NCBI GenBank assembly: GCA_036381015.1
Contig: DASVDR010000028.1
Location: 1-64,000 of the forward strand
From: Gammaproteobacteria bacterium
Lineage (GTDB): Bacteria; Pseudomonadota; Gammaproteobacteria; Steroidobacterales; Rariloculaceae
Length of the DNA: 64,000 nt
Reading direction: 5' to 3'
The translations under genes and the position numbers were made by a program. Positions 41,135-50,258 of this stretch are shown here, in pieces (the first letter of the stretch is position 1; each line of letters starts with the position of its first letter). The notes below the pieces were generated by a model that saw only the letters and a list, made by a program, of their open reading frames with translations, searched no databases and had not been told where the DNA came from.

Positions 41135-41929
41135 CTACTCGATATCCCGGGCGTGCGGCGCGAGGAGCTTCGAGAGCGCCGCGTAGACCTTCGGGTTGCC
41201 GGCGACGACGTGACCGGTCTCGAGGTAGCGGTCGGTGCCGCGGAAGTCGCTGATGCGGCCGCCGGCTTCGCGGATCAGCAACGCGCCGGCCGCGATGTCC
41301 CATTTGCTCAGGCCGAGCTCCCAGAAGCCGTCCACCCGGCCCGCGGCGACGTAGCAGAGATCGAGCGCCGCCGCGCCGGGGCGCCGGACGCCGGAGGTCT
41401 CGATCATCACCGCGCGCAGCATCTCGAGGTAGCGGTCGACGTAAACCAGATTCCCGCGGAATGGGAAGCCGGTGGCGATCAAGCTGCCGGACAGCTGCTG
41501 CCGCTTGCTCACTCGGATGCGCCGCCCGTCGAGCTGCGCGCCTTCGCCGCGCGTCGCCGTGAAAATCTCCTGGCGCATCGGATCGTAGACGACGGCGTGC
41601 TGGAGCTCGTTGCGGTGCATGATCGCGATCGAGACGGCGAACACCGGAAAGCCGTGCAGGTAGTTCGTCGTGCCGTCGAGGGGATCGATGATCCACGTGA
41701 ACTCGTGCTCGCCTTCGGCTCCCCGTTCCTCGGCGAGGATCGCGTGATCCGGGTAATGATCGCGAATCACGTCGATGATCGCTTCCTCCGCCATCAGATC
41801 CACCTGCGTCACGTAGTCGTGGCGGCCCTTGTCCGTGATTTGCAGCGCGTCGAGCTGATTCCATTGGCGGATCATCACCTCGCCCGCTCGCCGTGCGGCG
41901 CGTATGCCGATGTTGACCATGCCGTGCAT
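41135..41929 (-). CDS. suhB: Inositol-1-monophosphatase family protein SuhB
   Basis: 264-residue Mg-dependent phosphatase; E. coli SuhB is 267 residues and also acts in rRNA antitermination. Metal-site motifs are ILAEERG, WIIDPLDGTTNYLHGFP and WDIAAGALLIREAGG. The ATG at 41929 starts the conserved MHGMVNIGIRAARRAGEVM. A longer in-frame GTG at 41995 would run through the divergent trmJ promoter and is unlikely. It is convergent with secF and divergent from trmJ. Confidence 0.93.
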   Translation of the reverse strand: MHGMVNIGIRAARRAGEVMIRQWNQLDALQITDKGRHDYVTQVDLMAEEAIIDVIRDHYPDHAILAEERGAEGEHEFTWIIDPLDGTTNYLHGFPVFAVSIAIMHRNELQHAVVYDPMRQEIFTATRGEGAQLDGRRIRVSKRQQLSGSLIATGFPFRGNLVYVDRYLEMLRAVMIETSGVRRPGAAALDLCYVAAGRVDGFWELGLSKWDIAAGALLIREAGGRISDFRGTDRYLETGHVVAGNPKVYAALSKLLAPHARDIE

Positions 41930-41943
41930 TTCGGGGCGCAGCG

Positions 41944-41949
41944 TAGAAT
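41944..41949 (+). promoter_or_regulatory. Candidate -10 box for the trmJ-isc unit
   Basis: TAGAAT at 41944-41949 lies in the 68-nt space between suhB (minus) and trmJ (plus), leaving a leader of about 43 nt before ATG 41998. No IscR-like site was recognised there. Confidence 0.35.
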
Positions 41950-41997
41950 AGTCGGGCGTCGGTGACAAATCGTCGGGCGTATCGAGTCGCGACACTC

Positions 41998-42750
41998 ATG
42001 CAAATTCCGGTCCGCATCGTTCTGGTCGAAACTTCCCATCCCGGCAACATCGGCGCGAGCGCGCGTGCGATGAAGACGATGGGCCTGACCGACCTCGCGC
42101 TCGTCCGGCCGAAGACGTTCCCGAGCGAGGAGGCCGACGCCCGCGCGTCCGGCGCCGCGGACGTGCTCGCGCGTGCGCGCGTGTTCGACTCGCTCGTCGA
42201 CGCGCTCGCCGACTGCGGATTCGTTGCCGGCGCGAGCGCGCGCTCGCGCTCCGTGGAGTGGCCGAGCGCCGATCCGCGCGAATGCGCGAAGAGCGTCTGG
42301 CAGGCCGTCGACGACGGCGCGCGCGCGGCGATCGTGTTCGGGCCGGAGCGGTCGGGGCTGACGAACGAGCAGCTCGCACGCTGCGGGCAGCTGGTGCACA
42401 TTCCGACGGCCCCGGGGTTCGGATCGCTGAACCTCGCGATGGCCGTGCAGGTGCTGTGCTACGAGCTGCGGATGGCCCGCTTGCGGCCGGACCGGCACGA
42501 CGGTGCGCGGGCCGCACCGAGGCACGAGCCGCTTGCCACGGCGGCGGAGCTCGACGGCTTTCACGAGCATCTGGAACGCGTGCTGATCCAGGCAGGATTC
42601 CTGCGCTCGGATCATCCGCACCAGTTGAAGCTCAAGCTTCGCCGCATCTTCCAGCGCGCGGCCCTCGACCGAAACGAGGTCAACATTCTGCGCGGCGTGC
42701 TCACGGCGCTCGATCCGGCGAGGCGCTCGGCGCGCGGGGAGGACGGATGA
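41998..42750 (+). CDS. trmJ: tRNA (cytidine/uridine-2'-O-)-methyltransferase
   Basis: 250-residue SPOUT-class methyltransferase modifying the 2'-OH of position 32 in tRNAs. The knot-region motifs are LVETSHPGNIGASARAMKTMGL, FGPERSGLTNEQL and PTAPGFGSLNLAMAVQVL (in parts). ATG 41998 was preferred to the earlier in-frame start at 41962, which lies in the promoter region. Its stop overlaps the iscS start (ATGA). In E. coli trmJ also lies beside the isc operon; here iscR, normally between them, is missing. Confidence 0.95.
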   Translation: MQIPVRIVLVETSHPGNIGASARAMKTMGLTDLALVRPKTFPSEEADARASGAADVLARARVFDSLVDALADCGFVAGASARSRSVEWPSADPRECAKSVWQAVDDGARAAIVFGPERSGLTNEQLARCGQLVHIPTAPGFGSLNLAMAVQVLCYELRMARLRPDRHDGARAAPRHEPLATAAELDGFHEHLERVLIQAGFLRSDHPHQLKLKLRRIFQRAALDRNEVNILRGVLTALDPARRSARGEDG

Positions 42751-43916
42751 CGCGGCGGGCGATCTATCTCGACTACGCGGCCACGAGCCCGGTCGATCCG
42801 CGGGTCGCGGCCGAGATGAGCCGCTGCCTCACGGCGGACGGGACGTTCGCGAACCCCTCCTCGGCTCACCTGATGGGCGCCGAGGCGCGCCGCCTCGTCG
42901 ACCGGGCGCGAACGACGATCGCGGCGCGGATCGGCGGCGAGGCGGAAGGTATCGTGTTCACGTCGGGCGCGACCGAGGCGAACAACCTCGCGCTGCGCGG
43001 CGTCCTCGCCGCCGCGCCGGACGGCGCTCGACATCTCGTCACGACGCGCATCGAGCACAAGTCGGTCCTCGACACGGCCGCGGCGCTCGAGGCCGCGGGC
43101 TTCGACGTGACCTACGTCCCGTGCGGCGCGGACGGCGTCGTTTCGGCGGAGCGGATCGCGGCCGCGCTCCGGCCCGACACCGCCCTCGTGTCCGTGATGC
43201 ACGTGAACAACGAGACCGGCGCGATTCAGCCGATCCTCGAGATCGCGGGCGTCTGCAAGGCGCACGGCGTGCCGTTTCATGTCGACGCCGCGCAGAGCGT
43301 CGGCAAGGTGCCGCTCGACGTGGGCCGCAGCGGCATCGGCTTCTGCTCGCTCACCGCGCACAAGGTGTGCGGCCCGAAGGGCATCGGCGCGCTGTACGTC
43401 CGGCCGGGCTCGAGCATCGAGCCGTTGCTGCACGGCGGCGAGCAGCAGGGGGGGCTGCGCCCGGGAACCCTGCCCACGCACCAGATCGTCGGCATGGCAC
43501 ACGCCTACGCGCTCGCCGATCCGGCCGACGAAGGACCGCGGCTCGCGGCGCTGCGGGACGAGCTGCGGGCGCTCCTCGAGGGAATAGAGGGCGCGCGGGT
43601 CAACGGCGATCCCGCCCGAGCGGCGCCCCACATTCTGAGCGTCGCGTTCCCCGGCGTGGACGGCGAGAGCCTGCGCTTCGCGATCCGCGAGATCGCGGTC
43701 TCCGCGGGCTCCGCATGCATGGCCGACAGCCCGGAGCCTTCGCACGTGCTCAAAGCGATGGGCCTCGGAGATGCCGCCGCGGGCAGCTCCATCCGCTTCA
43801 GCGTCGGGCGGTTCACGACGCCGGAAGAGATCCGGACGGCCGCGGCGCGCGTCGCGGAGGAGGCGACCCGGCTGCGCCGCCTCGCGCGTTCCGCCCCGGC
43901 CTGGTGCCGAGCTTGA
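42747..43916 (+). CDS. iscS: Cysteine desulfurase (IscS-like)
   Basis: 389-residue PLP enzyme that removes sulfur from cysteine for Fe-S cluster and thio-modification pathways. Family marks are IYLDYAATSPVDPRV, the phosphate-binding FTSGATEANNLAL, the PLP lysine in TAHKVCGPKGIGALYV and the active cysteine loop SAGSACMADSPEPSHVLKAMG. The loop resembles IscS (SSGSACTSASLEPSYVL), supporting a group I enzyme, although the chain is about 15 residues shorter than E. coli IscS and its C-terminus lacks the usual conserved tail. It overlaps trmJ by four bases and precedes the IscU-like gene. Confidence 0.93.
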   Translation: MTRRAIYLDYAATSPVDPRVAAEMSRCLTADGTFANPSSAHLMGAEARRLVDRARTTIAARIGGEAEGIVFTSGATEANNLALRGVLAAAPDGARHLVTTRIEHKSVLDTAAALEAAGFDVTYVPCGADGVVSAERIAAALRPDTALVSVMHVNNETGAIQPILEIAGVCKAHGVPFHVDAAQSVGKVPLDVGRSGIGFCSLTAHKVCGPKGIGALYVRPGSSIEPLLHGGEQQGGLRPGTLPTHQIVGMAHAYALADPADEGPRLAALRDELRALLEGIEGARVNGDPARAAPHILSVAFPGVDGESLRFAIREIAVSAGSACMADSPEPSHVLKAMGLGDAAAGSSIRFSVGRFTTPEEIRTAAARVAEEATRLRRLARSAPAWCRA

Positions 43917-43967
43917 ACGGGCGCGCCCCACAGCTTGGTCCTTTTCGGCTAAACTACTGAGTCGGTT

Positions 43968-44363
43968 ATGGATTACGGGCCGGAGGTCGAGCGGCGCTTC
44001 GCATCGGCCGAAGGGCTTGCGGATCTCGTCCCGGAAGCGTCCGGCACGGTGGCTACGGGCGAGGCCGAGGATCGGACCCTGAACGTCTGGGTCCGCTTTC
44101 AGGTCCAAATGCTTCACGGCACGATTCGCGCCGTCCGGTTTCAGGTATACGGCTGCCCGCATACGATCGCGGCGGCGAGCTGGATCGCGGATCGGCTGCA
44201 CGGCAAGCCGCCGGAGGCGTTGACGGAGGTGGATCTCCGGCGCCTCGAGCGCGAGCTCGATGTGCCCGTCGAGAAGCTCGGCAAGCTGCTTCGGATCGAG
44301 GACGCGCTCGCGGCTTGCGCGGAGAGGCTCGGCGTCTCCGGGCCGAGGTCGCCCGAACGGTAA
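43968..44363 (+). CDS. IscU-like scaffold protein lacking two of three ligand cysteines
   Basis: 131-residue protein with the IscU/NifU_N fold pattern: [20 protein letters not shown] aligns to YGCGSAIASSSLVTEWVKGK of IscU, retaining Cys63. The position of Cys37 and Asp39 (APACGD) reads TVATGEAED, and the Cys106 region (KIHCSILAEDA) reads [11 protein letters not shown], so both other cluster ligands are absent. Cys117 is not at an equivalent site. It lies between iscS and iscA, 51 nt after the former. It could be a degenerate scaffold, a sulfur acceptor or a regulator; a canonical IscU or SufU may exist elsewhere. Confidence 0.75.
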   Translation: MDYGPEVERRFASAEGLADLVPEASGTVATGEAEDRTLNVWVRFQVQMLHGTIRAVRFQVYGCPHTIAAASWIADRLHGKPPEALTEVDLRRLERELDVPVEKLGKLLRIEDALAACAERLGVSGPRSPER

Positions 44364-44382
44364 AGATCGAAGGAATGACGGA

Positions 44383-44706
44383 ATGGCGGTGTCGTTGACG
44401 GAAAGCGCGGCCCGAAGGGTCAAGAGTTACCTGGAGCGCCGCGGGCACGGAGTCGGCTTGCGCATCGGAGTGAAACGCACCGGCTGCTCCGGCTGGGCGT
44501 ATCAGATCGATTACGCCGACGAGATCGACGCGAACGACGTCGTATTCGACGACGCCGGCGTCAAGGTCGTCGTCGACAGCAAGAGCCTCGCGCTGATCGA
44601 CGGTACGGAAGTGGATTTCGTAAAGGACGGCCTGAACGAAGCCTTCAAGTTTCGCAACCCGAACGTCAAGGGCGAGTGCGGTTGCGGCGAAAGCTTCAGC
44701 GTCTGA
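44383..44706 (+). CDS. iscA: A-type iron-sulfur carrier (IscA)
   Basis: 107-residue A-type carrier (HesB/IscA family) receiving and delivering Fe-S clusters. The three conserved cysteines are in [10 protein letters not shown] and GECGCGESF near the C-terminus. ATG 44383 starts with the typical [15 protein letters not shown]. It lies 19 nt after the IscU-like gene and closes the isc group; no hscB, hscA, fdx or iscX follows, and ndk is next. Confidence 0.95.
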   Translation: MAVSLTESAARRVKSYLERRGHGVGLRIGVKRTGCSGWAYQIDYADEIDANDVVFDDAGVKVVVDSKSLALIDGTEVDFVKDGLNEAFKFRNPNVKGECGCGESFSV

Positions 44707-44786
44707 AGGGCGACGCGCTGCGGGCCGTCGCCGCGCGCGGCCGGCGCGCGAAAGGGAAAAATCTCAGCCAACACTCAAGGTGAGCG

Positions 44787-45218
44787 ATGTCGATTGAGCG
44801 CACTCTGTCCATCATCAAGCCCGACGGCGTGGAAAAGAACCTGATCGGGGAAATTTATCGCCGTTTCGAGCAGGCCGGCCTGCGCATCATCGCCGCCCGG
44901 ATGCTGCGGCTGCGGCAGGATCAGGCCGAAGGGTTCTACGCGGTGCACCGCGACCGCCCGTTCTTCAACGACCTCGTCCGGTACATGACCTCGGGGCCCG
45001 TCATGGTGCAAGTCCTGGAGGGCGAGGGCGCGATTCAGAAGAACCGCGAGCTGATGGGCGCCACGAACCCGGCGGACGCTGCGCCCGGCACCATTCGCGC
45101 GGACTTCGCGAAGTCCATCGAGGAAAACGTCGTGCACGGGTCCGACGGGCCGGAGACGGCCGCGGCCGAGATCCGCTTCTTCTTCGGCGAGGCCGAGGTT
45201 TGCCCGCGCACGCGCTGA
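44787..45218 (+). CDS. ndk: Nucleoside diphosphate kinase
   Basis: 143-residue kinase that equilibrates nucleoside di- and triphosphates by a phosphohistidine. Opens with [20 protein letters not shown]; the active histidine is in [17 protein letters not shown]. Length equals E. coli Ndk (143). rlmN starts within its last 19 bases, so the pair is translationally coupled. Confidence 0.97.
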   Translation: MSIERTLSIIKPDGVEKNLIGEIYRRFEQAGLRIIAARMLRLRQDQAEGFYAVHRDRPFFNDLVRYMTSGPVMVQVLEGEGAIQKNRELMGATNPADAAPGTIRADFAKSIEENVVHGSDGPETAAAEIRFFFGEAEVCPRTR

Positions 45219-46300
45219 CGGTCTCGGCGGAAAGCCCGGGCAAGACGAATCTGCTCGGGATGCCGCCCGAGCGCCTCGTCGAGCTCTTCGCGGGGCTCGG
45301 CGAGAAGCCCTATCGCGCGCGGCAGATCATGCACTGGATCTATCGCCGCCGCGTGCTCGATTTCGCGGCAATGACGGATCTCAGCGTCGCGCTTCGCGAG
45401 CGGCTCGCCGCCGTCGCGGAGCTTTGCACGCCGGCCGTGCTGTCGGAGGAGCGTTCCGCGGACGGCACGCGCAAATGGCTGCTCGACGTCGGCGCGGGGC
45501 AGGCGGTGGAGACGGTATTCATTCCGGAGCCGAGCCGCGCCACGCTGTGCATCTCCTCGCAGGCGGGCTGTGCCCTCGACTGCGCGTTCTGCGCGACCGG
45601 CCGGCAGGGATTCAATCGCAATTTGACGTCGGCCGAGATCCTCGGCCAGGTCGTCCTCGCGAGCCGCGCGCTCGCACCCGTCGAGATCACGAACGTCGTC
45701 TTCATGGGCATGGGCGAGCCGCTCGCGAACTACCGGAACGTGGTGCCCGTCGCCAAGCTGCTGCTCGACGATCATGCATTCGGCCTGTCGCGCCGCCGGG
45801 TCACGATCAGCACGGCGGGTCTCGTGCCGCAGATCCGCAAGCTCGCCGGCGACTGCAACACGGCGCTCGCGGTGTCGCTCCATGCGCCGACCGACGAGCT
45901 CCGCGACGAGCTCGTGCCGATCAACCGAATCCACCCAATCGCGGAGCTGCTCGACGCCTGCTGGCAGTACGCCGAGTGCTTGGCGAGCCGGCAGATCACC
46001 TTCGAGTACGTGATGCTCGCCGGTGTCAACGACGGCGTCGCCGAGGCGCGCCGCCTCGTCGCGCTGCTGCGCGGGCGGCCCGCGAAGGTCAACCTGATTC
46101 CGTTCAACCCGTTCCCCGATTCCGGTTTCGTGTGCTCGGGCCCTGAAGCGATCGACCGTTTCTGGCAGACTCTGCGGGCGGCCGGGATCGTCGCCACGAT
46201 CCGCCGGCCGCGGGGAGACGACATCGCCGCCGCGTGCGGCCAGCTCGCGGGCCGCGTGCGCGACCGGCGCCGCGTGCGCCTCGGCGAGAAGCGAAGCTGA
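45200..46300 (+). CDS. rlmN: Dual-specificity 23S rRNA / tRNA adenine-2 methyltransferase
   Basis: 366-residue radical-SAM enzyme methylating C2 of adenosine 2503 in 23S rRNA and adenosine 37 in tRNAs. The cluster motif is CALDCAFC within [16 protein letters not shown]. The mechanistic cysteine (equivalent to Cys355) is in [10 protein letters not shown] near the C-terminus. TTG 45200 is the proposed start because the conserved GKTNLLG segment precedes the first ATG at 45260. It overlaps ndk and is followed 21 nt later by pilF, the classic gammaproteobacterial order. Confidence 0.95.
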   Translation: MPAHALTVSAESPGKTNLLGMPPERLVELFAGLGEKPYRARQIMHWIYRRRVLDFAAMTDLSVALRERLAAVAELCTPAVLSEERSADGTRKWLLDVGAGQAVETVFIPEPSRATLCISSQAGCALDCAFCATGRQGFNRNLTSAEILGQVVLASRALAPVEITNVVFMGMGEPLANYRNVVPVAKLLLDDHAFGLSRRRVTISTAGLVPQIRKLAGDCNTALAVSLHAPTDELRDELVPINRIHPIAELLDACWQYAECLASRQITFEYVMLAGVNDGVAEARRLVALLRGRPAKVNLIPFNPFPDSGFVCSGPEAIDRFWQTLRAAGIVATIRRPRGDDIAAACGQLAGRVRDRRRVRLGEKRS

Positions 46301-46321
46301 CCGGAGATCGGAGCGAACGCC

Positions 46322-47089
46322 ATGAACGCGCCCACCACCGTCCTGCGCTCGGTTTTCGTGCTCGTGACCGTCGGGCTGCTCGAGGCGTGCGGCGGCACGA
46401 GCGGCACGTTGTCGGATGCGGAGGCCGCGCAGGCGAACCTGAACCTCGGCATCGCATACCTTCGCCAAGGCCGTCCGGATCTCGCGATCGAGAACCTCGA
46501 TCGCGCTCTCGATCAGGACTCGAGGCTCGCGCCGGCGCACAGCGCGATCGCGCTCGCGTACGATCAGCTGGGGGACACGTCCGAGGCGGAACGCCACCAT
46601 CGCCGCGCCGTCGAGCTCGCGCCCGCCGATCCGATAATCGCGAACAGCTACGCCGTGTTCCTGTGCCGACAGAACCGCTGGCGCGACGCGGAGCCCTACT
46701 TCGAGCGCGCGGCGAACAACCCGAGCTACGGGACGCCCGCCGCCGCGCTTGCGAACGCCGGCGTTTGCGCGGCCAACGCCGGGGATCTCGAGGCAGCGGA
46801 GGAGCACTTTCGCGAGGCGTTGTCCCACGATCCGGAGTTTGCGGACGCGCTCGCCGGGATGATGGAGCTTTCTTATCGGGAGAAGAGCTACCTCCAGGCG
46901 CGCGCGTTCATGCAGCGCTACCTCGACGTCCGGCCGGCGACTCCCGGGGTGTTGCTGCTGTGCTTCAACATCGAGAGCGAGCTGGGCGATCGGGATGCCG
47001 CCGAGCGCTGCGCCGCGCGGCTGCGCGAGGAGTACCCGGAGTCCGCGGAGCTCGCGCAACTCCGCGAGCTCGAGCGCGATGGTCAGTGA
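46322..47089 (+). CDS. pilF: Type IV pilus biogenesis/stability lipoprotein PilF
   Basis: 255-residue outer-membrane lipoprotein (pilotin) needed for PilQ secretin assembly. The lipobox LLEAC gives Cys23. It is followed by at least four TPR units, for example NLGIAYLRQGRPDLAIENLDRAL and AEEHFREALSHDPEFADAL. The gene position between rlmN and rodZ supports the assignment. The rodZ start lies 11 bases before its end. Confidence 0.93.
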   Translation: MNAPTTVLRSVFVLVTVGLLEACGGTSGTLSDAEAAQANLNLGIAYLRQGRPDLAIENLDRALDQDSRLAPAHSAIALAYDQLGDTSEAERHHRRAVELAPADPIIANSYAVFLCRQNRWRDAEPYFERAANNPSYGTPAAALANAGVCAANAGDLEAAEEHFREALSHDPEFADALAGMMELSYREKSYLQARAFMQRYLDVRPATPGVLLLCFNIESELGDRDAAERCAARLREEYPESAELAQLRELERDGQ

Positions 47090-48269
47090 GGACGGGCCCG
47101 CGCCCGCGGCGGACGCGCCGACCGAGACGGTTCCGCTCGGCGGCACGCTTCGCGCCGCACGCGAGGCGCAGCGCCTGTCGCTCGACCAGGTTTCCGAGCT
47201 GCTGCGGATCGACGCTAGGTTTCTCGTCGCGCTCGAGGAAGAGCGCTTCGACGCAATCGGGCCGCCGGTCTTCGTCAAGGGATACCTGAGGCACTACTGC
47301 GAGCTGCTCGGGCTCGATTCGACCCGCTTGCTCGACGCGCACGCGGACCGGATCGGCAAGGTCGAGCCGATCGTGCAGGCGCGGCGCTCGATCGGCCGCG
47401 CGCCGGAGCGCCCGATTGCGCCGCTCCTGCTCGGAGCCGCGGCCGTCGCGCTGCTCGGTCTGTTTTTGTGGCGGGCGCCTCCGGGCCTGCTCGGCCGAAT
47501 CGGCTCCCCGGCCGCTCCCGACGAGGCGGTGATCGAGACGGTCGCGGACACGACGGCGATCGAGGCGGCCACGGACGCGACGGCGATCGAGACGGCGCCG
47601 GACGCAACGGCGATCGATGCAGCCGCCGACGCGCCGGCGATCGAGGCTTCCTTCGCGCCGGCGATCGACGCGGCCGACGCGGCGGTGATCGGGTCGACCG
47701 ACGCTGCGGCGCTGAAATCGACAGACGCTGCGGCGAGCGGGTCGATTGCGGCGCCGGCGGTCGAGGCGGCCACCGACGGCCCGGCGAACGAGACGATCGC
47801 CGATACAGCGGCCGAGCCGGCCGCGGGGTCCGACGCCGGCGCCGTTCGCGCACCGGCGCCCGCGCTCGATTCCGCCGCCGTGCCGCCGGCCGCGGCCGAG
47901 CCCGGCGATCAGGGCTTGCGACCGCCGGAGGCCGCGCCGGCCGTCGTCGCGGGGCTCACCGGTGGGGCCGCTCCGGCCGCGGAGGTTTCGGTTGCCGAGG
48001 CGGCACCGGTCGCCGCCCCGCTCGAGATCGAGCTGCGTTTTCTCGAGGATTCGTGGACCACGATCACCGGCGCGGACGACGAGCGGCTTTACTACGGTCT
48101 CGGACGCGCGGGTGACCAGGAGCGCATCAGCGCGAGCACCGCGGTCAGGGTATTGCTCGGCAACGCCGAAGGCGTCGAGATCCGGGTGAACGGCGAGCCG
48201 TACGCGTATCCGCCGGGGAGCCGGCGCGGCGACATCGCGCAGTTCACGTTGTCTCCCGCTCGGGACTAG
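47079..48269 (+). CDS. rodZ: Cytoskeletal protein RodZ
   Basis: 396-residue bitopic membrane protein that links MreB to the cell wall machinery. An N-terminal HTH_25 domain (residues about 20-90, with LSLDQVSELLRIDARFLVALE) is cytoplasmic; a transmembrane helix spans about 112-131. The periplasmic linker (about 140-325) is extremely alanine-rich with degenerate ATDATAIE-like repeats, and the C-terminal DUF4115 domain includes LRFLEDSWTTITGADDE (in part). ATG 47079 overlaps pilF by 11 bases. hisS starts 6 nt after its stop. Confidence 0.92.
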   Translation: MVSEDGPAPAADAPTETVPLGGTLRAAREAQRLSLDQVSELLRIDARFLVALEEERFDAIGPPVFVKGYLRHYCELLGLDSTRLLDAHADRIGKVEPIVQARRSIGRAPERPIAPLLLGAAAVALLGLFLWRAPPGLLGRIGSPAAPDEAVIETVADTTAIEAATDATAIETAPDATAIDAAADAPAIEASFAPAIDAADAAVIGSTDAAALKSTDAAASGSIAAPAVEAATDGPANETIADTAAEPAAGSDAGAVRAPAPALDSAAVPPAAAEPGDQGLRPPEAAPAVVAGLTGGAAPAAEVSVAEAAPVAAPLEIELRFLEDSWTTITGADDERLYYGLGRAGDQERISASTAVRVLLGNAEGVEIRVNGEPYAYPPGSRRGDIAQFTLSPARD

Positions 48270-48275
48270 CCCCCG

Positions 48276-49556
48276 ATGGCCTCACCGATACAGCCGGTCC
48301 GCGGCATGAACGACGTGCTTCCGGAGGACGAAGCCCTCTGGGAGAAGCTCGAGACGACGGCGGAGGCGCTGTTTCGTGCCTACGATTATCGCCGCATCCG
48401 AATTCCGGTCCTCGAGCGCACCGAGCTCTTCAAGCGATCGATCGGCGAGCTGACGGACATCGTCGAGAAGGAGATGTACACCTTCGAGGATCGCGGCGGC
48501 GACATCGTGACGCTGCGGCCGGAGGCGACCGCCGGCATCGTCCGCGCGTGCCTTACTCACGGATTGCTGCACAACCGCCAGCAGAAGCTCTGGTGCAGCG
48601 GGCCGATGTTCCGGCGCGAGAAGCCGCAGAAGGGACGCTACCGCCAGTTCCATCAGCTCAGCGTCGAGGCGCTCGGCTATCCGGAGCCGGAGATCGACGC
48701 GGAGCTGATCGCGATGTCGTCGCGACTGTGGCGCGGTCTCGGGCTGACGGACGTCTCGCTCGAGATCAACTCGATCGGCACGCCGGAGTCGAGAGCCGCG
48801 TATCGGGACGTGCTCGTGCGCTACTTCTCGGCCCGTCGCGACCGGCTCGACGCCGACAGCTTGAGGCGGCTCGAGCGCAATCCGCTGCGCATTCTCGACA
48901 GCAAGAATCCGGAGATGGCGGACGTGATCGCCGGGGCACCGCTCATCACCGAATACCTCGACGACGCCTCGCGCGCGCATTTCGAGCGCGTCCAGGATCT
49001 GCTTCGCGACGCCGGGATCGGCTTCGAGATCAACCCGCGGCTCGTGCGCGGGCTCGACTATTACACGCACACGGTCTTCGAATGGCTCACGGACCGGCTC
49101 GGGGCGCAGAGCGCGATCTGTGCCGGCGGCCGTTACGACGGGCTCGTCGGGCAGCTCGGCGGCCGCGACGCGCCGGCCGTCGGCTACGCGCTCGGTATGG
49201 AGCGGGTCGTGGAGCTGATGCGCCTCGCGGAGGATGCGCCTGTCGCCCGCGCCCCGGACGTCTTCGTCGTGAGCGCGGGAGACGCGGGCCGGCGTGCCGG
49301 CTTCGCGGCCGCGGAGGCGCTTCGCACGCGCGTGCCGGGCATCAGCGTATCGATCGGCGCGCCGTCGGCCGGCTTGAAGGCGCAGATGCGGCGCGCGGAC
49401 AAGAGCGGCGCGCGCTTCGCCGTCATCATCGGCGAGGAGGAGGTCGCGGCGGGCCGGCTCGGGCTCAAGCCGCTGCGAAGCGACGAGGCGCAGGAGGCCG
49501 TCGACCTGGAAGAGCTCGTGCGAAGGTTGTCATCTGCCCTGGAGCGGCGAGAATAG
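48276..49556 (+). CDS. hisS: Histidyl-tRNA synthetase
   Basis: 426-residue class II synthetase (E. coli 424). Motif 1 and 2 regions are IRGMNDVLP-like (QPVRGMNDVLPEDEALWEK, in part), LRPEATAGIVRA and MFRREKPQKGRYRQFHQ. The histidine-specific segments RGLDYYTHTVFEW and AGGRYDGLVGQLGG are present, as is the anticodon-binding C-terminal domain. It lies in rodZ-hisS-yfgM-bamB-der, the standard gammaproteobacterial string without ispG. Confidence 0.97.
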   Translation: MASPIQPVRGMNDVLPEDEALWEKLETTAEALFRAYDYRRIRIPVLERTELFKRSIGELTDIVEKEMYTFEDRGGDIVTLRPEATAGIVRACLTHGLLHNRQQKLWCSGPMFRREKPQKGRYRQFHQLSVEALGYPEPEIDAELIAMSSRLWRGLGLTDVSLEINSIGTPESRAAYRDVLVRYFSARRDRLDADSLRRLERNPLRILDSKNPEMADVIAGAPLITEYLDDASRAHFERVQDLLRDAGIGFEINPRLVRGLDYYTHTVFEWLTDRLGAQSAICAGGRYDGLVGQLGGRDAPAVGYALGMERVVELMRLAEDAPVARAPDVFVVSAGDAGRRAGFAAAEALRTRVPGISVSIGAPSAGLKAQMRRADKSGARFAVIIGEEEVAAGRLGLKPLRSDEAQEAVDLEELVRRLSSALERRE

Positions 49557-49604
49557 GCACCCCGAGCCCGGCGCCGGGCAGGCCGACAAGCGGTCGGAGG
49601 ACGC

Positions 49605-50258
49605 GTGGACGAATTCTTATCCGAAAAGGAGCAAATCGAGCAGATCCGCGAGTGGTGGCGCGAGAACGGCTGGTTCATCGTAGCCGGCGTTGCGCTCGGC
49701 GTCGTCGCGATCGTCGGGATCAACCAGTACCGCGCCTACAAGGCCGACCGCGCCGAGGAGGCCGCGGCGCTCTACCTCGACCTCCAGCAGGAGCTCGAGG
49801 AGAACGACCGCGAGGCGGCGGACGCGCTGCTCACGGAGCTGCGGGAAGAGTATCCGTCGAGCCCTTATACCGACCAGGCCGGGCTGCTGGTCGCGAGCGC
49901 GTACGTCGCGCGCGAGCCGGGCCGGGCGGCCGAGGAGCTGCGCCGCGTGATGGAGAGCACGGACGACCGGGAGCTCTCGCTGATCGCGCGGCTGCGCCTC
50001 GCCCGCGTGCTGATGTATCAGGAGTCCCACGAGGAAGCCCTCGAGCTGCTGAACGTGACCGACGTCGGCGCGTTCGCCGCGCAGTACGCGGAGGCCCGCG
50101 GCGACGCGCACTATGCGCTCGGCGACGCCGACGCCGCCCGCACGGCCTATGCGGAAGCGCTGACGGCGCCCGGGGCCGAATGGCTGAACCGAAATTTCGT
50201 GGAGATGAAGCTCGGGGCGCTGGAGCCGCCGGCCGACGACGCGGAGTCCGGCGCGTGA
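49605..50258 (+). CDS. yfgM: YfgM-like ancillary SecYEG translocon subunit
   Basis: 217-residue protein with a short cytoplasmic N-terminus (EKEQIEQIREWWRENGW), one transmembrane helix at about 24-42 and a periplasmic TPR_21 domain. In E. coli YfgM joins SecYEG and the chaperone PpiD. The start is GTG 49605. The stop overlaps the bamB start (GTGA). Assignment rests on the architecture and gene order. Confidence 0.9.
   Translation: MDEFLSEKEQIEQIREWWRENGWFIVAGVALGVVAIVGINQYRAYKADRAEEAAALYLDLQQELEENDREAADALLTELREEYPSSPYTDQAGLLVASAYVAREPGRAAEELRRVMESTDDRELSLIARLRLARVLMYQESHEEALELLNVTDVGAFAAQYAEARGDAHYALGDADAARTAYAEALTAPGAEWLNRNFVEMKLGALEPPADDAESGA

Noticed and set aside
48548-50254. Apparent 960-residue protein ending in BamB
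   Set aside because: The extra N-terminal part is the other-frame reading of hisS and yfgM; a normal BamB signal peptide with lipobox begins at 50255.
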